Positions 25,101-37,048 of a DNA stretch of 64,000 nucleotides are shown here, one piece after another. Position 1 is the stretch's first letter. Each line of letters opens with the position of its first letter. Under the pieces are notes generated by a model, which was not told the DNA's origin, did no database searches, and saw only the letters and a program-made list of their open reading frames with translations. The DNA is from Adineta vaga. Its lineage: Eukaryota; Rotifera. The stretch covers positions 7,502,001-7,566,000 of the forward strand of contig CP075496.1 of the NCBI GenBank assembly GCA_021613535.1. Reading direction: 5' to 3'. The translations under genes and the position numbers were made by a program.

Positions 25101-26843
25101 GACCGAAATGTTCATTTCATTTGATTCCAATCGCGAAGTACCAATATGGAATAGCTAAGTATCTGATTTCACTCACTGTACTCGATGACCTGTATGTGAC
25201 AGGATCAGGACAACTTTTCAGTAAAATCACAAAACTCCGAATGACTAGTGTAAGTGCAAATCGAAAGAACAGGCTAATAAGTAAATCGATAATAGAATGA
25301 ATCTTGTAAATCTAATGATGATCGGCAGTCGTCTAACTCTAGGCATTCTATCGAACATCTTTCTAGTTCTTTTTTTCTCTTTCTTGCCCTATTTTTCTCC
25401 AGTGCTTTTCTCGATGTTTGTTTCTCTTGGCAGTTAATAAACAAAATGAATACTTCTTATTAACTATCATTTATTTCTAGTTTCAAGTAAAGATGAGTAT
25501 GAAAATAATTGTTGATAAGATTTCCTTGATTATTATTGCCGAATATTATAATAGTTAGTTTAATCGATTAGCCCCCGGAGAATTTAATAGTCATTTTTCT
25601 ATCTTCATAAACCTTATAGGAAAGAAGAAGAAAAGCATTACACCACTCAAGAATTGTTAGTGTCGATAATATGTGCATCAAGGCACGTCAAGTCGAAGAC
25701 ATAATCATTACTTTCTACAACCTGTCATTATAAAAATGTGAATATTCCCTGTGAAAACTCTTGACATATCTAAATTGGTGAGTTGTCGCCCATTTATTTC
25801 GAGAGTAAACAAATAACCAGCAAAATAAATACAGACACTACAAGTAAACACACTTTTGATGTTCAAGAAGTAAACTGAAAAATAATCTGTCGAGGTAATT
25901 TGTCTTTCAAGTAACAATTAATTCAAAAAACACGAATAATTAATGTCTTTAGTAAAGGTAAAAAATCATCGATTGCTCAAAATAGAACCGTCGTCGGTCT
26001 GTTGTCACCTTGAATATATATATATATATATAATTTAAAAACATAGATTGTAATACAAAAATCATGTTTAATAGTATATTGAAAGTATAATTACAGATTA
26101 TCGATCAAGAAACGTTCGACATATTCATCGCCAAAATAGTTGAAACATAACATTATGTTTTTTTGTGACAGTTCTTATTGTCATTCCCGTATTCACAGAA
26201 AATCGTAATCGTAAAGATAATAAGTCAGTCATAATACTGATAAATAAGGAAATATAGACGAGACAATGGAATAGTATTTTACACAAACGTGCCAAGCCTT
26301 TCATCGTATATCTCTTTTAGTTCGAAGAAAAAACAGAGACAATGTGTTTGTTCACAAGTTCAACTTACTCGGTAATAGAAGAATATCGAATGATTGAAAG
26401 CTATAATCAGATATTCAACAGATTTATAGACATTTTATAATACTTGAGTGCTGCCATGTCGATTTCAATGATCAATTAAGTTAATATTTGGATTTTACAA
26501 TGACCAGAAATTCTATTCGTTCTTTTGCGAAAACTATTCATTAGCTTTATTTTCTAATAAATGCTTAAATGATACTTCAATCATGCAACTGACAAATTAA
26601 CTTGATCAGTATTAGAAATAAAACTAGAATCTAATAAAGTCTATCAGACTTTTTGGAATCTTAGAAAAATATGTCATGAGAATCCAAAATAGTCTAGTAG
26701 ACAAGATCAGTATTAAATGTTTCGTACGAAAAATCAATGAAACATTTATTAGAAGAAGTAATATTTATATGTACAACAAATATAAAATGTATTTTTCTAT
26801 CAACTTTACAATACCAAACATACATAAACAACAGAAAATCGCG
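22114..26843. other. Gene-poor 4.7 kb gap
   Basis: This is the longest stretch without a supported gene. It has a GA repeat at about 22226-22243 near the carbonic anhydrase promoter, TA microsatellites near 24111-24126 and 26014-26032, and many short poly-T runs. Small ORFs (for example at 23298-23582) show no domain, no splice-linked partners and AT-biased composition. One exon-like segment is listed separately. No transposase, reverse transcriptase or terminal repeat was seen. Confidence 0.5.
24604..24716 (-). other. Isolated exon-like segment
   Basis: On the minus strand this 113 nt segment is flanked by a good acceptor (TTATTTAG) and a donor (G|GTTAGT) and is open in one frame, reading SIRTILIDNDNNAHWQQSY and then VECLNIHIGLD. 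Composition resembles the real exons of the window, but no in-phase neighbour exon was found on either side. It could be a gene remnant, an alternative upstream exon or chance. Confidence 0.25.
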
Positions 26844-28923
26844 TTATTTTGATTCAAATACTGCAAAAGATATTTTTCGCGACGACGAAGAAACATCTCG
26901 AATCAATTGTTCGATTTTGATGTTATTAACATGAGTTGGAGGTAACATTTGTCGATAGATTTCAGCTGTTTTCTCATAATAAAATAATGCTTTTTGACGT
27001 TCATTTTTCAATGCATGAATAATACCAATATTTCCCATAACTTTAGCAAGTTCAAGACTATTTGTTAAATAATATTTCTCTGAAATTTTTAATGCTACAG
27101 AATAATGTTCCAAAGCTGAATCATATTCTTCAAGTTGTCTATAGACATTCGCAATATTACAACGTGTTTTAATCATATCGATATGATCACTTGTGAGATA
27201 TTCTTCTAAAATTGTTAATGTTTTTTTGAAACATTCCAATGCGTTTTTATAATCTTTTTCTTGTTTATAAACAATACCAATATTATTTGTGCATTCAGCT
27301 ATATTAAAATAATTCTCATCGACAGATTGTTTCCATATCAAAATAGCATTCTTATAAGATTCAATAGCTGATTTTGAATCATCTTTTGCATTATACATAT
27401 GACCCATACTATTATAAACAAGTGCAAAAAACATATCATCCGATTCTAATGTTCGTAGAGATATTTCCAGTGCTTTTGATAACCATTCATAACTGGCTTC
27501 ATAATCACTTTTTATAAAAGCTATATTACCAAGATTAAGATAACAATAAGCAATACGTTCATCTTCATCTGATAATTCAGCAATTAATCGTCGATAATAT
27601 TTTTCTGCTTCATCCGAATTTTTCAATTCTTGTAAAATACAACCAAATGAAAGAAGATTGATTTCTTCATTATCATTTTTATAACTATTCAAAACAGATT
27701 TCAGATATTTATTTGTTTTATTTGTTAAGGTCATTTCAATAATCCAAACATTATTTTCGTCTTGATGAATATTATTTAATTCAAATATAGATCCTAACAT
27801 GAATAAAACTTCAGTTGAATCCTTTTGAGAAGAATCTTGTGCTGGAATAATTGCAAATGGTTTTATTCTATTGAGATTCGAATCAGCAGTAATTTCAAAT
27901 AGAATAGATTGAAAATTATTCGGTATTAGTGAAACTTTAGTAGAAAGAAGTTCTAATTGACGATCTATATTTGTTACGAGAAAGTTCTTTATTGATATGA
28001 ATTGTCCAATTGAATTTTTCAATAATTCCAATTCTTGCTCATTGATCAATTGATGTTTATAAACTTTAATTGGAAGTGAATATTGATTTAACATTAATTG
28101 GTGTTGAATATCACGTAGAAACGGTCGAAAGAGAAAAATTAAATCAATATTATTTCTTCGTAATGCTTTATTGAATATTTGAGAAATAAATGTTTCTTTT
28201 GTAAACCACCATATAACATTATCAGGCGAATAATTATGATCAAATTTACGAAGTACTTGTAATTCAAATTGATTTCCTTTATATTGATTTCGACATAGTG
28301 ATAGTAAATCAGTTGAATCATTTGGCATCGGATCCATTTCAAGTAAAACATCAATCAAGATTTGAGAAGATAGAAATCTTTTATTATTCGTATTTGTTCG
28401 ATCAATACGAAAAATATCGAACAAGAGTTCATCTTTCCGATATTTACATCTTGTTTGATCAATGTTTATTTCATTTATTAATTCATTATATGTTGTACAA
28501 ATCGATCTGATCTATAAAAAGAAAAAGATTCAAATTCTCTTTTATATACTACAATAAGAATATTACCTTATGAAATTCATTCATCCATTGTTGATCTGTA
28601 GTCTTATTTGGAGAATAAATGTATACAGAAAATAATTGTGATAAATCATGAATATGTGAAATAATCGTTTGTCCAATTTGATCGTTGACTATGAATATAA
28701 TATCTTCATCTTTAGGTATTTGTTTAATATAGAATTCACATTCTTTTTCATTGGTAAATATTTTCAGATAATTTATTGTCGTACGAAGTTGTTGTTGAAT
28801 AAAATTCGTTTTTCGAGATTTTTTTGTTGTAGTATCTAGCCAAATGAGAGTAAAAATTTCCAAATTTTCATTTTGAATAAATGTTTCACGCGAAGATTTA
28901 CTCGTACTATAACACGAGCCCAT
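26844..28923 (-). CDS. Receiver-like / ADP-ribosyltransferase-like / TPR protein
   Basis: Two exons (28567-28923, 26844-28511) encode 674 residues. The start MGSCYSTS fits N-myristoylation at Gly2 with Ser6, plus a Cys at position 4 for palmitoylation, so membrane attachment is likely. Residues about 20-140 look like a receiver-type alpha/beta domain. Residues about 260-375 align with the mono-ADP-ribosyltransferase fold (LPIKVYKHQL, SIKNFLVTN, STEVLFMLGSIFEL). All three catalytic motifs are altered: YRG became YKH, FLSTS became FLVTN, and ExE became STE. Transferase activity is therefore doubtful. About six kinesin-light-chain-type TPR repeats (about 420-650) should bind protein partners. 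Such ART-TPR fusions are, to my knowledge, expanded in bdelloid rotifers. A signalling role is inferred. Confidence 0.85.
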
Positions 28924-29892
28924 CTTTTAATAGTTTTTTACATGAAAACAAAGTCTTTTATGGGCCATATAAATATACCTGCATGCTCATTCATTGGAAC
29001 GAACCAAAAGAAAAGAAAAGAAAAGAAAAACGAGTCATAAAACCAGTTTGTTCTTTTTCGTATTCGTTTTATTCAATGTGATATGAAGAATGACAAATAT
29101 ATGATTTCTTGATAATTTATATCGACGTACATTGAGTATGTAGTTAAAAGATATTGTGTATCACATTAATGATTCAATTCTATAGAATAATAGAAAAAAT
29201 TTGAAGTTTGATTGATGATTTTCGTTTGGTTTCATACGTAATCAAAGTCGTGAGTAATATAAATGACGTAGGACGCCAAGAATAACAAATTGATTAATGA
29301 ATATTGAAGGTTACTGTTAGAACTGTCAATATCATTCATTTACTTCGTGTTCCTGAGAAATAATCTATTGGTATTATCGATCTATTTTCTACGATACAAA
29401 AACAGAAGAATTCGATAGCCGTCATCTAATACATTTCATGCACATGAAGCATATTTTGAAGAAATCATAAAATGAGAAGTTATTAACAACGAAATAAAAC
29501 TTTTCGTTTATTTCTTTGTGTAATTTTCATTTGTACTTTTGATGAATGACTTGATAGGTTTTCTAGTCATAATTATAAATTAGTATACAATCATTAAATG
29601 ATCATATCAATACATTAAACCCTCTAGCTAACAATTTGCTTTGCTAATGGTTTTCTTCAACAAAAATTACAGTCAATCTTTTCTATACAATATACTAGAA
29701 CAGCAAATAGTTATATTACAATTATCCTAAACATATGACATCTAATGCAATTTTCTAAGATAACTTTATCGATAAATGTTTTTATAGGGTTTATTTTTAT
29801 TACTAATTTCGACAGATGTATTTTGTGCAATGATTGTTCTTCGAACAGTGAACTCTTTGGAAGTTTCAAGTTGAAGAATCTTTGAATTTTTT
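28924..29892. other. Intergenic gap
   Basis: No gene seen. A short A/G-rich repeat (AAAGAAAAG units, about 29008-29031) lies near the start of the ART-TPR gene; the rest is AT-rich without a coding signal. Confidence 0.5.
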
Positions 29893-30594
29893 TTATTTAA
29901 AATCGAACTTTTCTATCGATTTACTAAAAGATTTAGGATATGGTAAAAAATGTACTGGTTTTATTGTTGGTAACGAAACATTTCGATAACGTAATATGTG
30001 TTGTGTCGTTGGATATGAATTGTCTTCGATTTTTGATTGAGATACTTTCATATCGAATGTTGAACAAGGTTCGATGCAACATACACTTCGAGATTCTTAA
30101 AAATAATTATTTCAATATTCGAATTAGAATTAAGAAAAATATACTTCTCAGTTGTAAATCGTTTGATTGTTTATTTACATTAAATAATTTTTCACAATTA
30201 CGATGAGATTGTTTCGAGACTGATGTATTGTCATTGTGAGGATGTACTTGAGTTTTACACGTCCATAATCTTTCTAAATAATTCGCATCAAAATGATAAA
30301 CTAGTAACAATCGAGATTTTTAATATATACCTGGATTATGTCTTGAACGTCGTCCAGAAGAATGATTACGAAAAGGTGAAAGAAATGAAATTGATCTTAC
30401 TCGAAAACGATCGACTAAAATGTTCAATTCTTTGGTTGAAATAACTTGACAAAGATCAAACTGAATTACTAATCATTACGACTAACATAGTTCTTGTGAA
30501 AAAGTATATAGAAAAATGTCCTATTATACTTACATGATAATGGCATACGTGATGAACGATTTGATGATGATGATGTCGGCATGGTATTATTCAT
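29893..30594 (-). CDS. Small basic Ser/Arg-rich orphan protein
   Basis: Four short exons (30534-30594, 30331-30414, 30145-30273, 29893-30095) were found only by following splice signals; together they give 158 residues, exactly in frame. The start is MNNTMPTSSSSNRSSRMPLS, with an in-frame stop upstream of the ATG. The protein is basic and probably disordered, with an Arg/Ser segment (SFLSPFRNHSSGRRSRHN), several Cys and His residues in the middle (ERLWTCKTQVHPHND) and a C-terminal LRYRNVSLPTIKPVHFLPYP segment that looks like a short binding motif. No signal peptide, membrane segment or known domain is seen. All three introns are GT/AG. Lineage-specific gene is the simplest reading. Confidence 0.62.
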
Positions 30595-31034
30595 CAATGA
30601 GCATCTGCGTTTCAGTTATATATTTGAATGAGATAAATATAAATTATCGATTTTGCTTTTTAACAGTATGGAAGAAAATCGTTCAGTTGATTGTATCTCA
30701 GAAGTCCATCATAGCGTACATTGATGACAACGGATATAGAAAAAGAAGAATTCGAACAGACGAACCATATTTCCGATTAAATGAAAGTCTTATAGATGAT
30801 TTTTTGAGAAAACTTCCATGATAATTACTAAGAAGAAGTTTTTGTCTATTCTGAATAGATAAAAATAGAAATGTTCTTATCGAATTAAATGTATCATAGA
30901 TTAACTTCCCATTAACGATGAACAAAGAAATTCGAAGTAGTAAAAATTTTATTTAAAATAAAGATAAGCTGTTTTCATATATTAGTTAAAAAGAGTCTAT
31001 TTGTATCTTTTAAAACTATTGCAATGTGGTAGAT
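30595..31034. other. Intergenic gap
   Basis: A 440 nt stretch with no supported gene. An ORF across it on the plus strand is interrupted by the antisense exons of the 29893-30594 gene and shows no domain. Confidence 0.45.
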
Positions 31035-33032
31035 TTATACTCGAGCAACTTCTTGAAAGTAAACGCCCATAACTTTCATTCCATTCATATAATTAATAAT
31101 ATCGAATTTTTCATTTTGTGAATGTGCACCATCATCACTAGCACCAATTGGTAATAAGAGAACATTTTTGCCTGTTTGTTCTTGGAATGTTACTAGAGAA
31201 ATGAAAATATAGATACTCAATATTTTGTTTTGATGAAGAAAACAATTGTAACTTACAAGTAATTGGAATAGAACCACCTTCACGTGTTAAATCAGGTTCA
31301 ATACCATGAACAGCAATTGTTGCTTTACGTGCTGCAACATATTGAGGATGGTTTGGATCAGCAACCCAATAGTCGCCACCATGTTCTAATTTAACGGAAA
31401 CTTTATTTGGTGAATTTCGTCCTTTCATAATATTTTGAACATGTTTTTCAACTAATTTTTCTACTGTAGCAATTTTCATATTAGGAACGATACGAATAGA
31501 AAATTTTCCTATTACATGACGAGGTATAACTGTCTTACAGCCAACACCATCAAATGCACCTAGAAAAAGACAAATAGAGCATTGTTTTTTGATTTTCAAT
31601 CATTCATCTTCATGATATACCTTGGATTCCATGTAAAGTTAAAGATGGATATCTCCAACGATGCATTAAAATTTGTTCTTTATCTTTCTGAATTGTTTTT
31701 TCCACGCCAGCTTCAGAACAATAAGCTTTCTATTATGATAGAAAAGTGAAGATGAAAACAAAATTTCAAAAAATGAAACAAACCGTATCAAAAGTAATAC
31801 GTTTATAAAGTTCTTCTTCTTCTGGTAGAAGTAGTGCAACTTCATCATACATTCCATCGATTAAAATACGGCCTTGACCATCAACTAATGTGTTCATTAC
31901 AGCAATTAAATCAGTCATTGCTTCATGGCTAAAATTTATAAAAAAAAAACACAATTAAATCTCATGACATCATACAGATATGACAAAACTAGTATTCCTC
32001 ATTTAAAATCTAATTTACTTCTGAATACTCTGTTGATAATGTACTCTATGAAGAATAAGGACGTAGATCACCGGTATATAACAATAGCGGAATTATATTA
32101 CGCGAGAGAACTTATATCTTAGTTTTTACTATATGTTCAAAAACGAATCTTAAATGAAAGATCTATTCTATCGAACATATTTTTATTGTTGATTCTATAC
32201 TACTTACATTGTACCACCGAAACAGCCAGAGTGTAAATCTTTTGTTGAACATTCAACATCAAGAAAGAAGTAACAAATTCCTCTAAATACAACGAAAGAC
32301 AATCAAATAAAATAAATTGAAGAGAAAATTTACCGAAGACCATATTGTAAACATGGTTTTTCTTTTCCTAACCAATAACTATCGGAGATTACAACATAAT
32401 CAACACCAGATAGAAAAGTATCTTTTAATGATTTGAGTAAATCTTCAAGACCTTCACTGCCATATTCTTCCATACTTTCGAGTACAAATTTAACATTAAC
32501 TGGAAATGGTTCATTCAGTTTTTGATAAGCTTCGATGACATTCAGCCAACTAATAACTGGACCTTTATCATCAGTTGAACCACGACCATATAATTTGCCT
32601 TGTTTCTCTGTTAACACAAATGGTTCCGTATCCCAACCATCGGATACTTGAGCTGGTTGAACATCCAAATGACCATAAATAACTACGGTTTTCTTCAATT
32701 TATCATTTCCATAAGTACCCAAAATAACATCGGGCAATTTTATTTTTGTTCCATCAGCGAGTTTTTGTTCACCAACATCAGCTAATTCAATTTTAATACC
32801 TAATGATTCCATAAAAGATTTAGTCCATTGAACCATACGAAAAACTTCAGGTCGATGATCAGGCCAAGCTGATACAGAGGGTATAGCAACTGCATCACTT
32901 AAACGTTGAATATATTCTTTTTGATGATCATCAAAAAATCTAATTAATTCCAATTCTTTTTATTCGATCTGTATGTATATAGAATGAAATCACTTACTTA
33001 AATAAACGTTTGTTAAAATCTTCATTAGACAT
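31035..33032 (-). CDS. CNDP2: Cytosolic non-specific dipeptidase (M20 family)
   Basis: Seven exons (32998-33032, 32334-32939, 32208-32282, 31784-31928, 31621-31729, 31257-31559, 31035-31192) encode 476 residues, almost exactly the length of human CNDP2 (475). It is a metal-dependent M20 peptidase that cleaves dipeptides such as Cys-Gly and carnosine-like substrates in the cytosol. Metal and catalytic residues are visible in order: YGHLDVQ, STDDKG, the catalytic Glu in SMEEYG, VISDSYW and the late His in GAHSQNEK. The substrate-binding DLHSG and TREGGSIP motifs are also kept. The start [18 protein letters not shown] matches the LFKYIDENQ region of CNDP2; the internal in-frame ATG-less ORF start was discarded. 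There is no signal peptide, in line with CNDP2 rather than secreted CNDP1. Confidence 0.96.
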
Positions 33033-33938
33033 GGTTCTATTTGATAGCTGATGAAGTGATACTTTTCTGATCTACAAATATTAAAGAATAAATGAAATAG
33101 ATTATGAAGTGGATTTTTTATATCTTTGTTATGTTTGTAGATGACAATGCTCGTTTTTTTTTCATTTGGTCAAAGTTTCTCATAGATAAAAGTATAAGTG
33201 CTCTGTCAACAGCAACGAACGACAATGTATTTGTCTTCGAGAATATCATTGAAATAAAAAAAGACATTTATATCTATCGAGGTAATGAGAGCGAATATAG
33301 CTGAAGAATAGTGTAAGCTATAATTATTGAAGTGAAGTGAAGATAAAATCGGATAGGTTTTCAATTCGACCATTTTGTTTTGTCGATTTATTGTATACAA
33401 TAATCACTCATATTATTCTATGCGACTTGAAGTCAATGTAAAACATAACGGTCAGAATACATCGCATATCCATATAAACCCTCAATTGCTCTGTCTCTGA
33501 AAAAATCTGCACAATAGTCATGGCGTGACACAAAACAAAAGCAATGTTTCATTCTTTGTAATATATATGTATATATATATATATGTATATTGTGTCAATT
33601 TCTTTCTGTTCATCGAAAGTCAGTTCAGTTTCACAAGAACTATGCTAGTACGAATAGAAAGATGCAAGACAAAATCCCAATCATGTACACAAAAAAAGGC
33701 ACAGAAAAGAAACGAAAAATCCTTGTGTACGTATATAAATATATATACACAATTTAACAAAACTGAAAACAAAACAAAACAGAAACGGAAGTGTTTTTTT
33801 TAATGAAGAAAAGAAAACGAACGATGTTAAACCAAAAACAAAATGAGAAAAAGAAAACGAATGTAATAGTCAAAATAGGTTCGAATGTGCAATATATGAG
33901 AAGTTTATGGCACGAACTTCTTTACAATAAAATGTTTA
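33033..33938. other. Intergenic gap with TA microsatellite
   Basis: No gene supported. An interrupted TA/GTA repeat is at about 33557-33589. Small plus-strand ORFs here are Lys/Thr-rich translations of A-rich sequence and the antisense of the neighbouring gene. Confidence 0.5.
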
Positions 33939-34802
33939 TTACGTCTGTACACAACGTCGTTGTCGATTGCCAAGAACAATATTGTCAAGATCAAGACCTG
34001 ATCCAAGAAATAGTTTGGTAGTTTTTACCGTCGATACTATTGGTGAGGTTTTTCTTGATTTAGTTGTTTTATTACTGATGGATTTAACTTCTTGTTTGAT
34101 TGGCCGAGATTTAGTTTTTTTTACAGGTTTTGTTTCTAAAGTAGTCGTTGTTGATGACTGAAGTGGTTTTGTTCGACGTAATTTTACACGTTCTTCAATA
34201 GATAGTGATGGTGGAACGTCCGATATTTGATTTTGTGAAAGATTTAATGTTTTTTCATTGCTTTGTTTAATTGCTTTCTTCTTTTTTATAATACTACCTT
34301 GTGTTAGTTTAATATTAGTCTAAATTTAGAATTCTGTTATTATTTATTTCAATCAAGTATTGTCTTACTTTTACTGTTGTTTTATTATCTTGTTTTTTTC
34401 CCGATGACGTCCGAGAATTAGTCATTGCTGTTCGTGTCGAAGATCGGAGATTTGATTTCTTCTTAGTTAATCTTGCATCTGTTAATGATTTATTACTATT
34501 TGTTGTTGAGATTGATGCACGTTTCGAATTTGATAAAACTAAAGAATTATTTTCTTTATCGCTGGAATTACGATCAACGGAAACAGTACGGTTTTCAGTC
34601 AATGTTGTTGTCTCTATTGGAATAAATGTTTTGATAGAAGAGAAGTTTTATGAAAAGTTTTAAACAGACTAGTACGATTTGAAGACTGTCGACGTTTTCT
34701 ATTCTTCTCTTCACGTTGATTCAATGGTAATTCATCGTTATCATCTGCATCAGGTCGTAAAGAATAAGAATGATCGGAAAGAAAGGTGTAATTATTTATC
34801 AT
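33939..34802 (-). CDS. Basic Ser/Thr/Lys-rich orphan protein
   Basis: Three exons (34670-34802, 34369-34613, 33939-34319) give 252 residues in frame. The start MINNYTFLSDHSYSLRPDAD is acidic to neutral; the rest is strongly basic and disordered (for example EEKNRKRRQSSNRT, RLTKKKSNLRSSTRT, LRRTKPLQSSTTTT). A short SLSIEERVKLRRTK helix and the final LGSGLDLDNIVLGNRQRR stand out as possible conserved motifs. The first donor is the less usual GTCTGT, but phases agree. The composition suggests a nuclear or chromatin/microtubule-binding protein; this is inference only and no family was recognised. Confidence 0.68.
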
Positions 34803-35909
34803 AATTAGACTATCAATAAATACATCGAAGAATTACATGGATGGATTATCTATCGATTGATATGAAAATAATCAAAAGAAAATTATTAGAATTTTTTCGA
34901 ATAGCAATCATTTTATCTGACAGATCGTATAAAAAGAAGAAATCAAATGAAATATAAATAAATAAACAAGAAAAGAATCAAGAATCATTATAGTTTAGTT
35001 AGTAATATTAATAGATTTTTCAATTGGTTGATTTATTTATTCATTCAGCTTGATTCTTAAATAATTTAAGCATAATAATGGATGTATGAATTTATTTTAA
35101 TCGTGAAATTTTCTAGATTTTTTTTCTCTAATATTTTAATACAATCTGTTAAAATTAAAATACCAATGATTATATTGATTTCCACCAGACAGCAACGACA
35201 TCTATTCAGATCGAAGAATTCAATGCACAAAACTTCGAACATATACTATCGATTCTTTGAAGCATATTTCTATTGATACTGTAAGATCTGAGCAAATTAT
35301 TGTCTTGAAGATTTACAGAACCTTGTCGAGATACAAAATGCAAGAAAGAAAAGAGTTTTCATAATTTACAAAAAGTTTCAAACTGCAATGCATATTTTCA
35401 AATTACCAATCATTCAAAATGAGGTTGATGATGATGATTATAAATACTCTTTTATTTTATTTTATTTAATTACAGTTTTTCTATCTTTAAAATGCATATA
35501 AAACATCTCTTTCATCTGCATACAACTTGTCGAAATATTCGATAAAATCATCGAGTTTTGCTTCTCACAACTTTTTTTATTAATTATTTTTCCTTATCAA
35601 AATATCAAATATTTTCTATATTGTCAAGTATGACATGGACGATAAATAAGCAAGGACATCGATTATATCAATTATTGAATTTACCTCTAATTATCATTAC
35701 ATTCAATCATCAAATATGATGTTTTCTAGTCATGGACATACGCTAGACAAAATAGAAGATTTCGACATTGAAATCATGTGCATTAGTGTAATGTTCTTCA
35801 AACAATTGAAAATCAAAAGATCAAATAATGATTACATCTAATTATCTATTATATTATGAAACTAAATCGAAAAGACGAACAAATAAGCTATTAATATAAA
35901 CATTAGCAA
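34803..35909. other. Intergenic gap
   Basis: AT-rich stretch of 1.1 kb without a supported gene. A 64-codon plus-strand ORF (35082-35276) has no splice partners and no domain. Confidence 0.5.
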
Positions 35910-36387
35910 TCAGAAATCTTGTTTTATTTCAAATTGTGCTTTCGGTTTTTGACGTAATACATGTGGACGTTCATTTTGTGTTAATTCTTTATGTTCTTCA
36001 ATTTCTTCTTCAGTATTACCTGCAATTAAAGAGAAAAGAAAATTAAATTAGTTAAAAAAATAAATATGTATAGATGTCTGTCTACCTGCACGACATTCTT
36101 CTCTACATTCTTCTTTACGACTGACTGGACATTTCATTCGCTGTATACATTTATCATACGACAAGAAATGATTTGCTTTCAATGATGTATACACTAAATG
36201 ACGAATAAATCAATTATTTGTTTTTGTCGTTGAATACTCAGATTAACTTACTATGTGATGCATCTTTAGTTACGTCGGATTTTTCCAATGATTTTGAATG
36301 TTTAAGTTTTGATTCAGTTTCTACATGTTGAAATAAATAGAGAAGAAAAATGACCAATATGAATTGATATCGTTCTATAATATCTAC
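35910..36387 (-). CDS. Small secreted Cys-containing protein, 5' exon not found
   Basis: Three exons (36252-36387, 36086-36193, 35910-36019) agree in phase and give 117 residues. The first recognised exon begins without an ATG (VDIIERYQFILVIFLLYLFQ), so the true start lies in an upstream exon that I could not place. That first part is a hydrophobic signal peptide or anchor. A charged linker follows, then a Cys pattern C-x5-C-x7-C-x3-C (KCIQRMKC ... ECREEC) and an acidic/basic tail ending KPKAQFEIKQDF. Two disulfides are plausible. No family was recognised. It is divergent from the DnaJ gene at 37049. Confidence 0.6.
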
Positions 36388-37048
36388 CTAAATAGAAAAT
36401 ATGAATGTAATAATTAGAAATTTATTTAGTACTTTTCAAAATAGGATTGATCTTCTTTTTTTGTTAGTTGTGTTATATCTTTTCTTTAATAATTTTCGTT
36501 TTGTCTCTTATTACATAAAGATAAGTTCAATGAATAATCGTGTAGACATTTGAACGCTTTAATGCGAAGCGCAAAACAGATTAACGGCGTGCGCAATATA
36601 TCACATATGCCCATCTTTTGACACGCGTTATAACTACTCTTTTTTTTTCTAGCGTCTCACTTCTTTCTCTTTTCCTCTTTTCTTCTCTCTGCCTCTCTCT
36701 CTCTCCGACTCTTTCGCTCGTTCGAATGTTGTTGAACAACATTGTCCAGACGCAGTGAGTTAGAAACTAACGATAAGAGTAAAGTAGTACATCGTGTTCT
36801 TTTTTTTTCTTTCTTTCACTCTCTTTTTCTCTCTATGTATCTTTCTTTTATTCTTTATCATTTGTATACAAAATATCCCGCAAAGGGATGTATCGAGCAT
36901 TTACCGTGAAAACAAGCGTTACGAACGAATACTATTAAAATTAGACGTACAAGGATGTTTGGAAGAGCAAGGATTGAGTAAAGAAAGGTCGATCTGCATA
37001 ATCAAAAACGTCTCTTTATTGTGGTGATAGTTTTGCTCAAAATACAAA
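36388..37048. promoter_or_regulatory. Divergent promoter region
   Basis: This segment separates the minus-strand secreted protein and the plus-strand DnaJ gene. It has a locally GC-richer patch with GCGCAAAAC / GTGCGCAAT elements (about 36566-36598) and a long CT-repeat tract (about 36650-36712) before the DnaJ 5' UTR. Both features look regulatory; exact start sites cannot be read from the sequence. Confidence 0.4.

Noticed and set aside
28139-28354. Second frame inside the ART-TPR gene
   Set aside because: A frame shadow of the main coding exon with AT-rich bias.
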